DNA of 64,000 nucleotides from Notamacropus eugenii (GCF_028372415.1 NC_092872.1:14350479-14414478); one strand, 5' to 3'. Positions 45,066 through 61,125 are shown, counted from the first letter of the stretch. Notes: generated by a model not told the origin, from the sequence alone. Translations and numbers: made by a program.

Positions 45066-46029
45066 TCCCGGCAGAAATGGCCGCTGAATTGAAGGCTTCT
45101 TTCTTCACAGATCGGGTGCCTTTGTCCTGTTGTGAATGCTATTACAGAAAAAGTCAGTAAACAGCTTTTAGTTCCAGGCTGAAGCTTGGAGAAAAGCTTC
45201 TGGCTCTAGGGGTGGAGCAATAACGCCTTTTATCTCAAAGTATTTAAGCTTGTTTGGCTTCGTAGAGAAAAGACCAGAACAAAGATCTGGTCCCTCACTG
45301 TTCTCCAAACTCCCTGCTCTGCCTGGGATAGTAGACATGGCCATATTATTCGTCTGTACAATGGAGAGATTCCAGTGATCTTTCCTACGCTACTTCAGTC
45401 ACATTCCAAAATGGTCAAACCACAGATCTCACCATCCCTCGGAATTATGTCACCTCCAAGATTTAGAACTTTGAGACTCCACATCTCTTCCTTCTGCTCC
45501 TCCCAGTCACCATACAGACTCTTCAGTCACTGTGACTTTTGGTGCCTCGACCTTTCCGTGGTTACCAAATCTGTGTTTGCCAGTCTGGCTTCATTTGACT
45601 CTGCATTAAGCCTTCATGCCACACTCTGCCAATTCTATGTTTCACTAGCTACTGTTCTGGGATATTTTTCCTTCCTGGCCTGCCATCCTTACTTGCCAGT
45701 CTGAATCCTTGAGTGCCATTCACCATCTGATCTCTGTGCTCCTACACCAGGACTCCTGAGTTTCTGTCAAAAGAATTGTGTTGATTTAACTTGTTACAAT
45801 GTTGTGCATGAGTCCAGTGGGTCCCTTGAAGTTGCTTAGCCAGTCTTGTACTCTGCTCATATCAGCTCCTTATCTCATTCCCAACAGTGACTATTCCAAG
45901 TCTTTTCTTGTGGAATCCCCAACTATACCTTCCAGTCTCATGATTACCTCAGATGAACTAGCCTCTTTCTTTACTTGGAAGATAGTGGTTTTGTGACACT
46001 GTCCAGGATTTAGGGAAGTAAGAATCCTA
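45066..46029. other. Intron 1, no recognisable feature
   Basis: A 109-codon frame at 45375-45704 shows no domain. The CT-rich text hints at LINE debris, but no family is clear. Confidence 0.35.
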
Positions 46030-46200
46030 CTGTACTTTGCTCTGGTTATTCTACCTCTGGAGTATTGTGTTCACTTCTGGCTATCATATTTTAGAAAGGA
46101 CATTGGTAAACTGGAGTATGTCCAGATGAGAGCAACCAGGATGGTGAAGGACCCTGAGGTCCTAGCATTTGGGGATTAGTTGAATTTCTGGAGATGTTTA
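46030..46200 (+). repeat. L3/CR1-type LINE fragment, sense
   Basis: 'gtattgtgttcacttctggc', 'aggacattggtaaactggag' and 'gagagcaaccaggatggtga' correspond to the CR1 reverse-transcriptase end (LEYCVQFW-like). Confidence 0.65.
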
Positions 46201-46269
46201 GAATGGAAAATAGAGGATGTTTGCTGGGGAGAGCACAATAAGGGGGTGAGATTCTAGTGTCCCCATTTG

Positions 46270-47165
46270 AAAACTTACATGAAAAATGCTCTAAATTACT
46301 ATCAATTAGAGAAATGCAAATTAGAACAACTCTGAAATACCATCTCACATTTATTAGATTGGCTAACATGGTAGAATAGGAAAATTACAAATGCTGGAGG
46401 GGATGTAGAAAAATTGGGATACTAATAACACTGTTGGTTGAGTTGTGAATTAGTCCAACCATCCTGGAGAACGATTTGGAACTATGTCCAAAGAGCTGTA
46501 AGGCGGCACATACCCTTTGACCCAACAATACCACTACTAGGGCTGTAGCCCAAAGAGACCAGAGAAAAGGGAAAGGGACCTATTTGTACAAAAATATTTA
46601 TAGCAGCTCTTTTTGTGGTGGCAAAAAACTGGACATTGAGGAGATGCCTATTAATTAAGGAATGACTGAACAAGTTGTGGTATGTGTTTGTGATGCAGCA
46701 GCACAGTAACATGAGAAATCATAAGTAGGATCGTTTCAGAAAAACCTGGGAAGACTCAAATGAGCTGATGCAAAGTGAAGTGAGCAGAACCAGGAGAACA
46801 TTATGGATAGTGACAGCAATATCCTAATGATACTTAGCTGGGAAAGACTTAGCTACTCTGATCAAGACTCTGATCCAGGACAGTTTCAGGGACCCATGAT
46901 GAAAAATGCTGTCCCCCTCCAGGGAGAGAACCAGCGAGCTCTGAGTGCAGACTGAAGCAGACTTTTTTTTACTGTTTTCTTTTGCAGAATGGTCGATAAG
47001 ATTCACATGTAAAATTGATACCATGTTGCTAGCCTTCTCAAGGGGTAGGGAAGAGGTGAGAGGAAGGGAGAGAAAGTGGAACTCAAAATTTTTAAAAATG
47101 AATCTTAAAAAATTTTTTTACTTATAATTGGGAAATATTTAATGAAATAAATAAAAAACATACAT
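46270..47165 (+). mobile_element. 5'-truncated L1, sense
   Basis: 'accatctcacatttattaga', 'accctttgacccaacaatac', 'aggaatgactgaacaagttg', 'gtgaagtgagcagaaccagg', then the 3' UTR and A-rich tail. Stops and shifts disable the ORF2 remnant. Confidence 0.88.
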
Positions 47166-47505
47166 TTTTAAAAAGAAAGCTTATGTTGTCAAAGAGGGAT
47201 TAGGTTTGTTACGTTTGGCCCATCGGGGGCAGAACTAAAAGCCATGGGTGACAGTTGCAAAGAGGCAAGTTGAGCCTTGATATGTGAAGCAACTTGCTAA
47301 CTAGAGCTATTATCTCAAGAGGTAAGTCCTCGCGGTAAAGTCCTCAGACAAAGACAGAATGAGCACTTGTAGAGGGACTTCTTTTTTGGATGCAGGCTGG
47401 AGTGTCTGTGGTTCTTTAACACGGACTCTCTCAGATTCATCCTTCCGTCAACTCTTCTTTCTCAAGTCACCCCCTTCAGACTCCCTCCATTACTGTCTCT
47501 GTCCC
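47166..47505. other. Intron 1, no recognisable feature
   Basis: A short unassigned stretch between L1 and L2. Confidence 0.4.
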
Positions 47506-47509
47506 ACCT

Positions 47510-49350
47510 GTATAAAATCAGTCAGTCAGGCATTTAGTAAGCACCTACTATGTGCCAGGCACCTTAACCTAGGTGTTTTCCTTGACTGGGATGCTAAGCA
47601 CTAGGGAAACAAAGAAAAGCTGAGGCTGCTACAAGAAGAGTCATTTCCTGCTTCAGGAGCTCACCTTCTGATGAGGAGACAATATGCAAATAACCATGTA
47701 CGTATCAGATATTTACAAGACAAAGCGGAGATGCTCTAGAGAGGGAAGGCACTAGCTTTGAGGGGGAATCAATGAAGAATTCTTGTACAAGATAGGGATT
47801 TTGAGGGAGACTTGAAGGAAGTCAGGGAAACCAGGAGGTGAAGATGAGAAGGGAGAGCACAGTGGACTGCCAGGGAAGATGCTCAGGGGCTGGAGATGGA
47901 GTGTCTTGTTGAAGGAACAGCTGGGAGGTCAGTATCACTAGATCCCAAAAGATGTGGGAGGAGCAAGATGTGAGACGACTTGAAAAATAAGAGGAGGCCG
48001 AGTTATAAAAGGCTCTGAAAGCCAAACAATGCCATTTCTATTTGATACAGAAGGTAATGTGGAGGCACTGAAGTTTATCAGAAAAGGGGTATGTGTGTGA
48101 GTGGGAGATATAGTCATGCCTGTGTTTTAGGAACATTAATCTGACAGTTGAGTGGAGGACGGACTGGAGTGGGGCGAGACCTGAAGCAGGGAGGGCAACT
48201 GAAAGTCCATTGCAGTTATCCGTGCATGAGGAGATGAAGGCCTGAGCCAGAGGAGAAGGAGACATATTAGAGAGGGAATGTATGAGAAATGATACAAAGG
48301 CAAAATCGGCAGGACTTAGCCAGAGATTGACTATAGGATGAGAGGACAATGAGAAGTTGTAGATGACCCCTAGGTCTGAGTAACTGAGAGGATGGAAGGG
48401 TCATTGGGGAAAAAATAGGGAAATTAGGAAGACGGGAAGGTTTAGAGGGGGAGGATAATTAGCTCAGCTATGGACATACTGGGTTTAAAATGTCTACAGA
48501 ACATCTAGCTTGAGATATCTAATAGACAAGGGCAGTTAGGTGGTACAGTGGATAGAGCACCAGTGCAGGAGTCAGGAGTACCTGAGTTCAAAACTTACCT
48601 CAGACACTTAACACTCACTAGCTGTGTGACCTTGGGCAAGTCACTTAGCCCCAGTTGCCTCATCCTGGGTCATCTCCAGTCATTCTGATGAATATCTGGT
48701 CATTGGATTCAGATGGCTCTGGAGGAGAAGTGAGGCTGGTGACCTGCACAGCCCTCTCTCACTCAAAACACAGTCAAGTGCAAGTCATGTCATTATTTCT
48801 CTGATGGCATGGTCTTCTTCAGCAACAAAGGACAAACACACACCATCTAATAGACAGCTGGAGATGCAAGATTGGAGAGGAAGAGAGAAGGGCTGGATGA
48901 GCAATCTAAAAACCATGAGAATAGCGATGGTAATTGAATTCATAGGGACTGATGACATTACAAAGCAAAATGGTAGAGAGGGAGAAGAAAAGAGGACCCG
49001 GGACAGAGCCCCGTGGAGCACCCACGAGTCTTCGTGTGTGAAGATCTAGCAGAAAATACGGAAAAGGAATAATCAGATAGGTGGGAGAACCAGGTGTGTC
49101 ATGGGGAGAAGAGGCTGTGGACAGGTCAAAAAGACTGGAGATGGAGAAGAGATTATTAGAGATGACAAGAGATCAGTGATAATTTTGGGGAGAGCAGTTG
49201 TATTTGAATGGTAATGCTCCAGAGAGCTAAGAAGAGAATGAGAAGAAAGCATGCAGAGGCTCTGATTGTAGATGGTGTTCTCAAAATTTAGTTACAATGG
49301 AGAAGAGACATAGAGGCTGATAGCTGGCAGATAAGGATGGGACATATGAG
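47510..49350 (-). repeat. Long antisense L2 LINE, split by a SINE
   Basis: The most complete L2 in the window. It starts at the L2 3' end ('taagcacctactatgtgcca') and runs into the reverse-transcriptase region; the minus strand at 48038-48349 still reads LAQAFISSCTDNCNGLSVAL, typical of L2. The right part (48857-49350) continues past a SINE. It has multiple stops and no function. The gene is on the other strand. Confidence 0.82.
48529..48844 (+). mobile_element. Marsupial SINE with RTE-like tail, complete with TSD
   Basis: Nearly identical to the element at 4409-4715 ('agggcagttaggtggtacag' head, 'tggtcttcttcagcaacaaa' end). The perfect 12-bp duplication atctaatagaca at 48517-48528 and 48845-48856 shows a clean insertion into the L2. 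Confidence 0.95.
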
Positions 49351-49354
49351 GATT

Positions 49355-49440
49355 TTCTTGTCTTCTCAATAAATGGGGGAGGAGATGGAGGAAGGGAGAG
49401 AATTTGGAGCTGAAAATAAAAACTAAAATAAAACGAGAAA
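49355..49440 (+). repeat. L1 3' terminus fragment, sense
   Basis: 'cttgtcttctcaataaatgg' and 'ggagctgaaaataaaaacta' are the last ~85 bp of an L1 placed in or beside the L2. Confidence 0.6.
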
Positions 49441-49739
49441 GATAACAGAAGGAACAGTGCAAGGGATGGTTAGCGTTAGAGGGGTGGGGTTGAGGGGAAT
49501 TTGAATAAGGGAGTAAGAAGAGGGGGACCAGAGAATGGGGTTGGAATGACATCTAGGGTACAGAATTGCTCAGTTGGGGAGGTGGGAGTTTGTTTATCTT
49601 CTCATCCATTACTGATTTGACTTCACCTGGGCCTTCAGCAGTAGTGTGTAGTTGGAAATCTGGGAGCTAGAGAAAGGAAGGAGCCCGTATGGAGGCAGGC
49701 TAAGACAGGTGGCTGGAGTAGGATATCCTGGCTTGGCCC
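49441..49739. other. Intron 1, unassigned
   Basis: Purine-rich text, perhaps the continuation of the preceding antisense L2. Confidence 0.3.
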
Positions 49740-51790
49740 TCCTCCTAGTCCCTCATTTAGTTACCTTTCCATCTCTGTCCTTGGTCTCCTTGATATGTTT
49801 GCTTCTTTACTGGCTATTCTCTCTCCAGTCCCTTACAAATTTGGCTCTGGCTCCTACTCCTACTGAAGATATTATCTCTAACCAGTGATGTGCTAATTCC
49901 CAAATCCAGTGACCTTTTTGTTTTTTTCAACTTTTATCTTCCTTGACTTCTCAACAATACTTCATAATGTTGATCCATCCACTTCCGTGGTTACTCTCTC
50001 CTCCCTTGGCTCCAAAGATACCACACTTGGCTGGTAGCTAGGTGGAATAGTGGCTAGAGTGCTGGACTTGGAATTGGGAAAACCTGAGTTCCAATCCTCC
50101 CTCAGATACTTAACTAGCTGTGTGACCCTGGGCAAGTCACTTAAACTCTCTGTTCCTCCGTGTTATCATCTGTAAGATGAGGAGGTTGGCTTGTAGCCTC
50201 TAACATCTCTTCCACTTACCATTTTAAGGTATATATTCCCCAAGTGTCTATCCTTAGCCCTCTTTTCTCCTCTTTCCACATTCTTTCCCTTGACAATACT
50301 ATTAACCCCTATGGCTTATTCACTGACTAATGACTCAAAAACATACACCCTGTTCTTTCCAGAACCACATTTCCAGGTGCGTCCAAGACATCTCCACCTT
50401 AATTTATACTGCCACTTCAGACTCAGTACAACCCACACCAAACTTCCTGCCTTTTCTCTGAAAGCTGTTACTTCTCAGCTTCCTGAGTTGAAGGGCTTGG
50501 TGTTATCAGTAACTCTCCCCTCTTCCTCCCTTTTCATAACCAGACAATTTCCAAGCCCTGAAACCTCTTTTATAGCTCTCCTTCCATTTCATTCCCATTG
50601 CTACCACCCTACTACCGATATAGGCACATAAGTAATGTAATAGAGAGAGCACTAGGCTTGGCATCAGGAAGACCTGAGTTGTCTGGCTTCAGACATTTAC
50701 CAGCTGTGTGACCCTGGGCAAGTCGTTTCATCTCTTTTTACCTCAGTTCCCTCGTCTTAAAAGGGAGATAATAATAGCACATAACTTCTCAGGGTTATTA
50801 TGAGAATCAAATGAGATAACAATTATAGGGCACTTAGCATAATGCCTGGCACATAGTAAGCACTATATAAATGTTAACAGCTGGGTGGCACAGTGGATAG
50901 TGCCAGACCTGAAGTCACAAAGACCTGAATTCAAATCCCCAAGCTCTGTGACCCTGAGCAAATCACTCAACCCTGTTTGCCTCAGTTTCCTCATCTGTAA
51001 AATGAGCTGGAGAAGGAAATGACAAACCGCTCCAGTATCACTGCCAAGAAAGCCCCAAATGGGGTTACAAAGTCAATATACAACTGTAGTAGTACTGTAG
51101 CAGCAGCAGCAGCAGCAGCAGGAAAGGTCCTCATTCCCACCTGCCAGAAGTGCTGCAGGAGCCTCCTAACAGGTCTTTATTTCTCTACTGTCTTCCTTTA
51201 CATTAATCTTTCACATGATGCCAGACTCATGTTCCTTATGCAGAGATCTAGCCACGTCAATCATTGGCCCAGGAAGCTTACATGCTTCACTATCACTTGG
51301 CCTAATGAAGCCCCAAATTCTTAGTTAGATTTGGGCTCCTCCAATTTGATAGTACCCTGGTTTCTAGCCTTATTTCTTAGTAATACGCTCAAACCCAACT
51401 GGATGGCTTTGCTGCCCCCACCATTTCCCTTGTATATTCTCATATACTTTCAGACTTTGGTTCATGTTATTCCTTATGCTTAAAATGCCCTTTCCTTGCC
51501 TTTTGTTTTATTCTTGCCTATCCTCTGAAAGCCCAGGTGAGATAATCCACACTGTGGGAATCTTCTCCTCATTTCTGTCCCCAGCCATCATAGCTCGCCC
51601 CCTTAGAGCTCATACAACACTGTGCTTTGTAAGTCTATCATGTGCATCAGTAATATTGTATGTTATAGGTTCCTTGATGTCACATCCCTTATCAGACACT
51701 GAGGACAGGAGCTGTCTTATTTAAGCTCTGAGTCTTCCGGTGCCTTGCACAATCTTCTGTGCACAGAAAGTGCTTAATAAATATTTCTCT
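49740..51790 (+). repeat. Sense L2 LINE, split by three SINEs
   Basis: Consecutive L2 parts lie at 49740-50030, 50225-50630 and 51120-51790, ending with 'agtgcttaataaatatttc'. The internal SINEs are at about 50030-50215 (marsupial SINE), 50630-50880 (MIR-type) and 50880-51095 (marsupial SINE with 'agctggagaaggaaatgac'). An (AGC)n tract lies at 51101-51120. Confidence 0.75.
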
Positions 51791-51939
51791 TGTATTGTGT
51801 GAATGTGCATAACCACCTCTCTGAGTGACCATTTCCTTGTTTTCCAGTGATGCAAGCTTTCTTGCTGTAAACCCTGTGATTTAGCTTCTAGTGGGAAAGG
51901 GTGTGTTTTTGAATGATATGTTCTACTAGTATGATTTAG

Positions 51940-52240
51940 GAGGCCTTGAGTTATAGGGGTCAGAGCACTGGACTTGGATTCTGGTGAGAACTGAGTTCAT
52001 ACCCCACTTAATCTTATCACCTACTACTTAATTCATATCACCTAATTTTTCTGATCATCAGTTTCCTTACTGATAGTACCTCTAGTGCTTATTCATCAGT
52101 TTAGAGCTGGAAGAGACCCTCGAGGTTATTGCAGCCAACTCCCCTATGTTACCAATAAAGAAACTGGCTCAGAGTGGTTGTGACTTGCCCAGGGTCACAC
52201 AGGTAGACTTAAAAAAGCCAGAATTAGAACATAGGTTCTC
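51940..52240. repeat. Two MIR fragments
   Basis: A sense piece at about 51945-52080 ('cagagcactggacttggatt') and an antisense one at about 52105-52235 ('gtgacttgcccagggtcaca'). Confidence 0.65.
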
Positions 52241-55874
<3,634 letters not shown>

Positions 55875-56149
55875 TAAGTTGAAATCCCTTTTTTCCCCTA
55901 GAAGACCATCACGAAAGAGGAGACAGGGTTGGGCTTGCTATGAAGACTCTTCAGATTAACCATTCATTTGGTATTAATTAAGGGGAAAGGGGCCTGTTTC
56001 TTCCCCACCTTGCTCTCATTACATGACCAATCCATCATTTTTACCCCTCATTTCTTCATTTCTGTGTCTTTCTTCATCAAGTTGTCAGCCTGCTCAAGCA
56101 TTGATCTTTTGTGACCTTTAACTTTAATTCTTTGAAGACCATGGTATTG

Positions 56150-56290
56150 CGTGACTCACAGCTATATAGCATCACCAGCAGAAGAATATTGTTATTAAAA
56201 AGATGAGGAGCTTGGCGTCATTAACGTTTTCACAAGAATAATCTACCTATACATCCAGGGTATCCTGGGTGAAGGTTTGAAAAGAGAGCT
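56150..56290. repeat. Unidentified interspersed repeat
   Basis: Similar to about 10325-10480 ('tatatagcatcaccagcaga', 'gttattaaaaagatgagg'). I cannot name the family. Confidence 0.5.
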
Positions 56291-56339
56291 GGCAGTCTTT
56301 CACAAACAGTCTTTTACCATCACACAGTTGACTGAAAGG

Positions 56340-56525
56340 TATGCTGGGTGGGGATCCTGTGGCCTCCAGGCCATATGTGGTCTTCTAGGGCCTTGGGCAT
56401 AGCCTTTTGACTGAGTCCAAATTTTACAGAACCAATTCTTTTATTAAGGGGATTTGTTCTGTGAAATTTGAATTCAGTCAGAGGGCCACATGTGGCCTCA
56501 AGGCCACAGGTTACCCACCCCTGGA
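56340..56525. mobile_element. hAT-like palindromic MITE
   Basis: The ends mirror each other: 'ggcctccaggccatatgtgg' on the left and 'ccacatgtggcctcaaggcc' on the right, with AT-rich middle 'ggggatttgttctgtgaaat'. A shorter relative lies at 54333-54465. Confidence 0.75.
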
Positions 56526-56629
56526 TAGAGAATACAAGGTTTCACTGTGCTTATTTTGTGTTAACTATAAAAACTTGATCTGATAGCAAAAATTGCCACC
56601 TTACAGGCTCACTTTTATTAAAGTGAAAA

Positions 56630-56860
56630 AAGAATTCCCTAAACCTGGGTCAATCAGGAATTCTTAACTCATTTTCCTGAATTCAAATCAAGCCTCAGAC
56701 ACTTATTACCTGTGTGACCCTGGGCAAGTCATTTAACCCTGTTTACCTCAGTTTCCTCATCTATAAAATGAAGTGGAGAAGGAAGTGCAAACCATTCTAA
56801 CATCTTGGCCAAGAAAATCCCAAATGGGCCATGACCAAAATAACTGAACGACAATTTAAC
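56630..56860 (+). mobile_element. Marsupial SINE, sense
   Basis: 'ttacctgtgtgaccctgggc', 'tcctcatctataaaatgaag', 'gtggagaaggaagtgcaaac' and the tail 'taactgaacgacaa'. The head is degraded. Confidence 0.85.
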
Positions 56861-57028
56861 CTGAGATCCATGAACTTATTTTTTTAAAAAATATTTTGAG
56901 AACTACTTTAATGTAATTGCTTTCCCTTGTAATTTTTTGCATTTTGTTTTTTATGTTTCCCCTGGCTTTACCAGATTGCAAAAGACTGTGTCATGGTATG
57001 ATACAAAAAACAGTAAAGAATTCTTGCT

Positions 57029-57062
57029 ATAGATAGTGAAGTCTCCAGACTTCACTATCTAT
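57029..57062. repeat. Perfect 34-bp hairpin-forming palindrome
   Basis: Two 16-nt arms, atagatagtgaagtct and agacttcactatctat, are exactly complementary around a 2-nt centre (cc). It lies in intron 3 in otherwise unassigned DNA. Confidence 0.95.
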
Positions 57063-58689
57063 TTGTAGATATCTGTTTGTAGGTGACATTGTTGCTGATT
57101 GCACCACATTATAGAGCCTCTTAAACGAAAATCACTTAAAATCATCTGGCTTAATTATTTACATAAGGAAAACTAAATGGATGAAGAATGACTATGATAT
57201 GCAATTGGATGAGCAGCCCATAGAGTTGTCCATCAGTGCTGGTAAACATCAAACTGGCATATATATCCCTTTTGAAGTTTCATGAGGGTATGTGTGGGAG
57301 ACTATGGGAGTGAATGGCTAGATGAGACTCTGAGAAACAGGGTAACAGCTCTTTAGGGCAGAATAACAGCTCTTTAGGACAGGATAGTCTGGTCTTTCTT
57401 CCTTTTCTAGCAAACTAGGTCCAGAATTGAACAGGAGGAAGAAGGTGAGCTGAATTGTCTTGGGAAACTGCCTGATGGTTTGAATAAATAAATGCATAAA
57501 TCTATGTGTTGGAAGGTACAGCTCTAACTCTAGTACTCAGGTCAGGTTCAATTTGGGGATAAAATGAGGCCCTTATAAGTCATTGAACACTTACAAAATG
57601 AGTTTACTTTTCCCTAACTCAGCAAGGATTTACAACAGGGATATAGTGGCACTGAGCTTCTCCACATGTGGACCTGTTTTCATCTCCATCTGGAAATGCA
57701 TCTTGTCAACAAGTCATCAGAGTATGATGACTTGCATGGTCTTAGTTACCTGCCAAGTCTGAGATGTCAAGATTCCATATGACCAGGACTTTTTTTAATC
57801 TCCAGGTGACCAGAAAGTTGGATCAGGGAAATCAGAACTGTTCTAGTGTTGGAGAAACTTTGTTTTCTTCTAGGTAAATCTTCCCCATTTTGTGGGTAAG
57901 GAGAAACCAAGCTGTATTAGGGAGATATTGGTCCTATCACAGAGTATACATGTCTGGGCTCCAAAGACCATATAACTTGGCCATGGACCCACATGCATTT
58001 TCTTGGAGGAACACAGACAAGTTATGTGAATTCCTGACTACCTCTCCCAGAGGGCCAGCTGCTAGAGTCATATGGAGAAGGTAAAGATGACTTAGAAGAT
58101 AGACTGATTACTGTTACCAGAAGAGCTCTAGTCCAGTTCCCGAGAATCCCACCTGGCTGTTCACTCCAACATTTTCCTACATGTTACCCCAAGAACCTGG
58201 CAAAGGATGGGTCAGCTTGATGTTTACCAGTATTGATTCAGGCAATCACATTACCTCTACCCTACATGTGATCCCAGCTCTGTCTGTCATGTTTCTCCTC
58301 TCCATACTTGTTGCCTGCTGCTTCCTCCATACTTTCTTAAAGTTACTGATGATCACATTCGCCTGGCTTGGTGGCTGCTTCAAATATTAGAATGCTCTGC
58401 CTATATTCTCAGCTTCACACTCCCAAAGGGCTGTCTCTGAACGGCAAGTTAGATGTTCATCTGTTTCTGCTTTGAAGGTATCTCAGGGCAGAGTTTTCTG
58501 TAGGGGCATAGGTAGGAGAGGGTATTGATTTTATGCTCTTCTTGACAGTGGTGGCATAGTTTTTGGCTAAGAGAAAACATTTGTCAGAACCAACCCAAGT
58601 CATTGTCTGGTGGCCCTCTTTGGGGCCATTCCTCTAAAGCGTTAGCTTCTAGGCACTTTCACCGCCCAGAGTCTCCCATGACTGGGACT
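57063..58689. other. Intron 3, mostly unassigned
   Basis: No exon is recognised. 58240-58440 has L2-like CT-rich text. The frames at 57890-58084 and 58181-58390 are unsupported. Confidence 0.4.
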
Positions 58690-58955
58690 GTCTCCTTCCT
58701 CATCTTCGTCTTTCTGTGCTTCCTTCACATCTCAACCAAGCTCCTGCCATTTCCAGGCCTCTTTAATCTTAGTACCTTCCCTCTGAGGCAAACACCAGTC
58801 TACCCTGTACATATATAGTTTTGTACATAGTTGTTTGCATATTATCTTCCTTGTTCTAGCCCCTTAAGAGTAGGCACTGTTTTTTGCCTTTATTTCTATC
58901 CTAGTACACATATTAGGGGCTTCATAAAAACTTGCTAAATTAACTTGTTGACTTT
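58690..58955 (+). repeat. L2 LINE 3' end, sense
   Basis: 'gttttgtacatagttgtttg', 'ccccttaagagtaggcactg', 'ctagtacacatattaggggc' and 'aaaacttgctaaatt' match the sense L2 3' end. Confidence 0.75.
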
Positions 58956-59639
58956 ACAATCCATTCCTTCCACTTCTGGGAGAACATAGGATTTCCTGAT
59001 AAGATTTAACCCTTTGGTATAGATAAATTGGAAGAATGGAAAGCCAGCTGTCCTTTGAAGAAAATTAGAACAAGATGTGAATCTCTTGGTTACATTTGCT
59101 GCCTTTCTCAGAAGACCCCAAAGTGCTGTCATTTCCTTCCTCTTGAGTGTTTGTGCACATACGTTCATGTTGTGTGTTTGTGTAGCCAAGAATAGTTCTT
59201 CCCATTTTACAGAGGAAGAAGCTAGAAATCAGAGTAGTAGTGGCCAAGCAAAAACTAGAATCTGATTTTAAAGTGCTGATTCTCCTCTCGGTGGCTATCA
59301 AAAAAGATTTCACAAGTTGTTTTAGACCATGAAGTCTCATCTTCAGCAATGATGGGTGTCATTGGGACTAAAATATGGCTCCATGAAAGACAGGAAGACG
59401 TCAAGTAAAGTTCTGCGAACATCAGAGTGTTTGGTTAGAAATACTCCCTGAGAACTTGAGCGAATGGTAGCTGAGAGGTCACTGATCTCCGTGAAAGGAG
59501 GAGCTGTAGAGATTCATTTGTCTGGAGACAAGCAAGTTACACGTATTGTTTGAGCAGTGGTTGGGTGACAGGAAGGAGAATGCTTGGTTCCCTTATCCTG
59601 GAAAAACAGATCCAGCAGGGTCAGTGTCTAAGCCAAGAA

Positions 59640-59805
59640 CTTTTTATTTCATATTTTTCAATTAACAAGCCCTTATTTTCTGTCCCTCTTATTTTCCTCC
59701 TCCCAAGTGAAAAAAATAAAAATCTCATAACAAATATGCCTAGTCAGGCAAAGAAAATTCTGCATGGGCATGTCCAAAAATATCTTTCTGATCAAGGTTA
59801 AAGAC
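59640..59805 (-). repeat. L1 3' fragment, antisense
   Basis: 'aatctcataacaaatatgcc', 'gcatgggcatgtccaaaaat' are antisense L1 phrases of an older subfamily. Confidence 0.55.
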
Positions 59806-60420
59806 TTGCTTTATCTGAGCAAGAGTAGAAGGAATAGTACAAAATGAAAAGTGAAAGACACATGAATGAAAGTCATGAGAACCAAAGATGAGCCTAAGCT
59901 GACAGCAGTGAAGACAGTAAAAAGCATAAAAATAAAGGTACAATATACCTTTAAATGCTATTGATCCTAATATATTTCTTAAAGTGAAAGAAGAAAATTT
60001 TAAACTTCTGGAGACATCCCATTTTTCAAAACTTAAAAAGCCAGTTCTACCAGAATCAAAAGCTCTATTAATATTAAGATCAAGATAACTTTGGAAACAA
60101 AAGTATAGGAAGAGAGCTTTTAAAGCACAGGTCATTTTCCTAAGATAAAGCATGTTTTCTGAAGCATATGTGACCTTCCAAGACCAATTAAAATCCTTAA
60201 GAACATTTTCATCCAGCATCCTGGGTGAGTATGGAGGCAAGAACATTGAGTTCAGGTCATATAAATATAACTTATCCATGCCAAAGTGGCTTTTTGCCTA
60301 ATAAACAAAGAAAATTTTAGTAAACAACAAATATCCTGAAAAATACCCATGCAAAATGAAAAAGAGAAAAATAATTTAATGTTCACAATATCCAGAAACA
60401 TCATCCAGAAGGGTGATCCA
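59740..60420 (-). repeat. Unidentified repeat with a 179-codon ORF, copy 2
   Basis: The minus strand from an ATG at 60279 to 59740 is open for 179 codons in AT-rich DNA, beginning MDKLYLYDLNSMFLPPYSPR. I recognise no domain; it is rich in Phe, Leu and Tyr. The adjoining 60268-60380 matches the repeat at 43.8 kb, so the block belongs at least partly to an interspersed repeat. The left end of the frame overlaps L1-like sequence, so it is not clean coding. It lies opposite to PFKFB4. Confidence 0.4.
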
Positions 60421-60869
60421 AAGTGTTGACCAGTATCCCCCTGGGGGAAGGACTTGAGCCCAAGGCATATGTGATCACATAGTCTGAGGTAGCCAGTCAT
60501 AGGACTTGTCTCCAATGTAATCTCATCTACCCTTATTCCCAAACACTCTCCGACCTCCTGTCTAGTAAATTCCCATCCTCCTCTCTTTTAAGCCTAGGGT
60601 CTGCCCCTTATGGCAAAACTGCTCCCTGAGCTCACACAGTATCAAGCACAAATGCCAGTGGCAAAATTCCACTCTTTCCTACACATTCATCCTCTGGTGC
60701 CCCAAGTATGTTGCACCAAATGAGCAGTCAGTGATCAGAGATTTCTTTATTCTGTCTTCACCCTATTCCCAACACCTCCCATCCCACCCTCTTGTTTTTC
60801 ATACTTTCTTGTTGTCAATGGCCCCACTATCCTTCCGGTCATCTACAATTTCAGGGTTTAGCTAGGCCT

Positions 60870-60957
60870 CGCTTAAATCCAGTTCACTTGCAAGTCATGA
60901 CATTACTTTCCTGACATCAAGGTCCTCTTCTAGAAGGAAGGACAAACCAACAACAAC
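60870..60957 (+). repeat. RTE/BovB LINE 3' tail
   Basis: 'cttgcaagtcatgacattac', 'ggtcctcttctagaaggaag', 'gacaaaccaacaacaacag'. This is the kind of tail that the marsupial SINEs at 4.4 and 48.5 kb share. Confidence 0.7.
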
Positions 60958-61125
60958 AGTTTCTTAGCTGTTCTCCCTGCCCTTAGTGTCTGCCCTCTCC
61001 TGTCCATTTTCCACACAGCAGCCTAAGTGATTTTCCTAAAGCATAGATCTGACCATGTCACTCTTCTACCCGGTAAACTGCATTGGCTCCCTAGTGACTC
61101 TAGGATCAAATGTTATTTCATTCTT
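60958..61125 (+). repeat. L2 LINE fragment, sense
   Basis: 'gcctaagtgattttcctaaa', 'gaccatgtcactcttctacc' and 'gtaaactgcattggctccct' are the sense L2 ORF end. Confidence 0.75.

Noticed and set aside
48038..48349. 103-codon minus-strand frame as a gene
   Set aside because: It is the L2 reverse-transcriptase C-terminal region.
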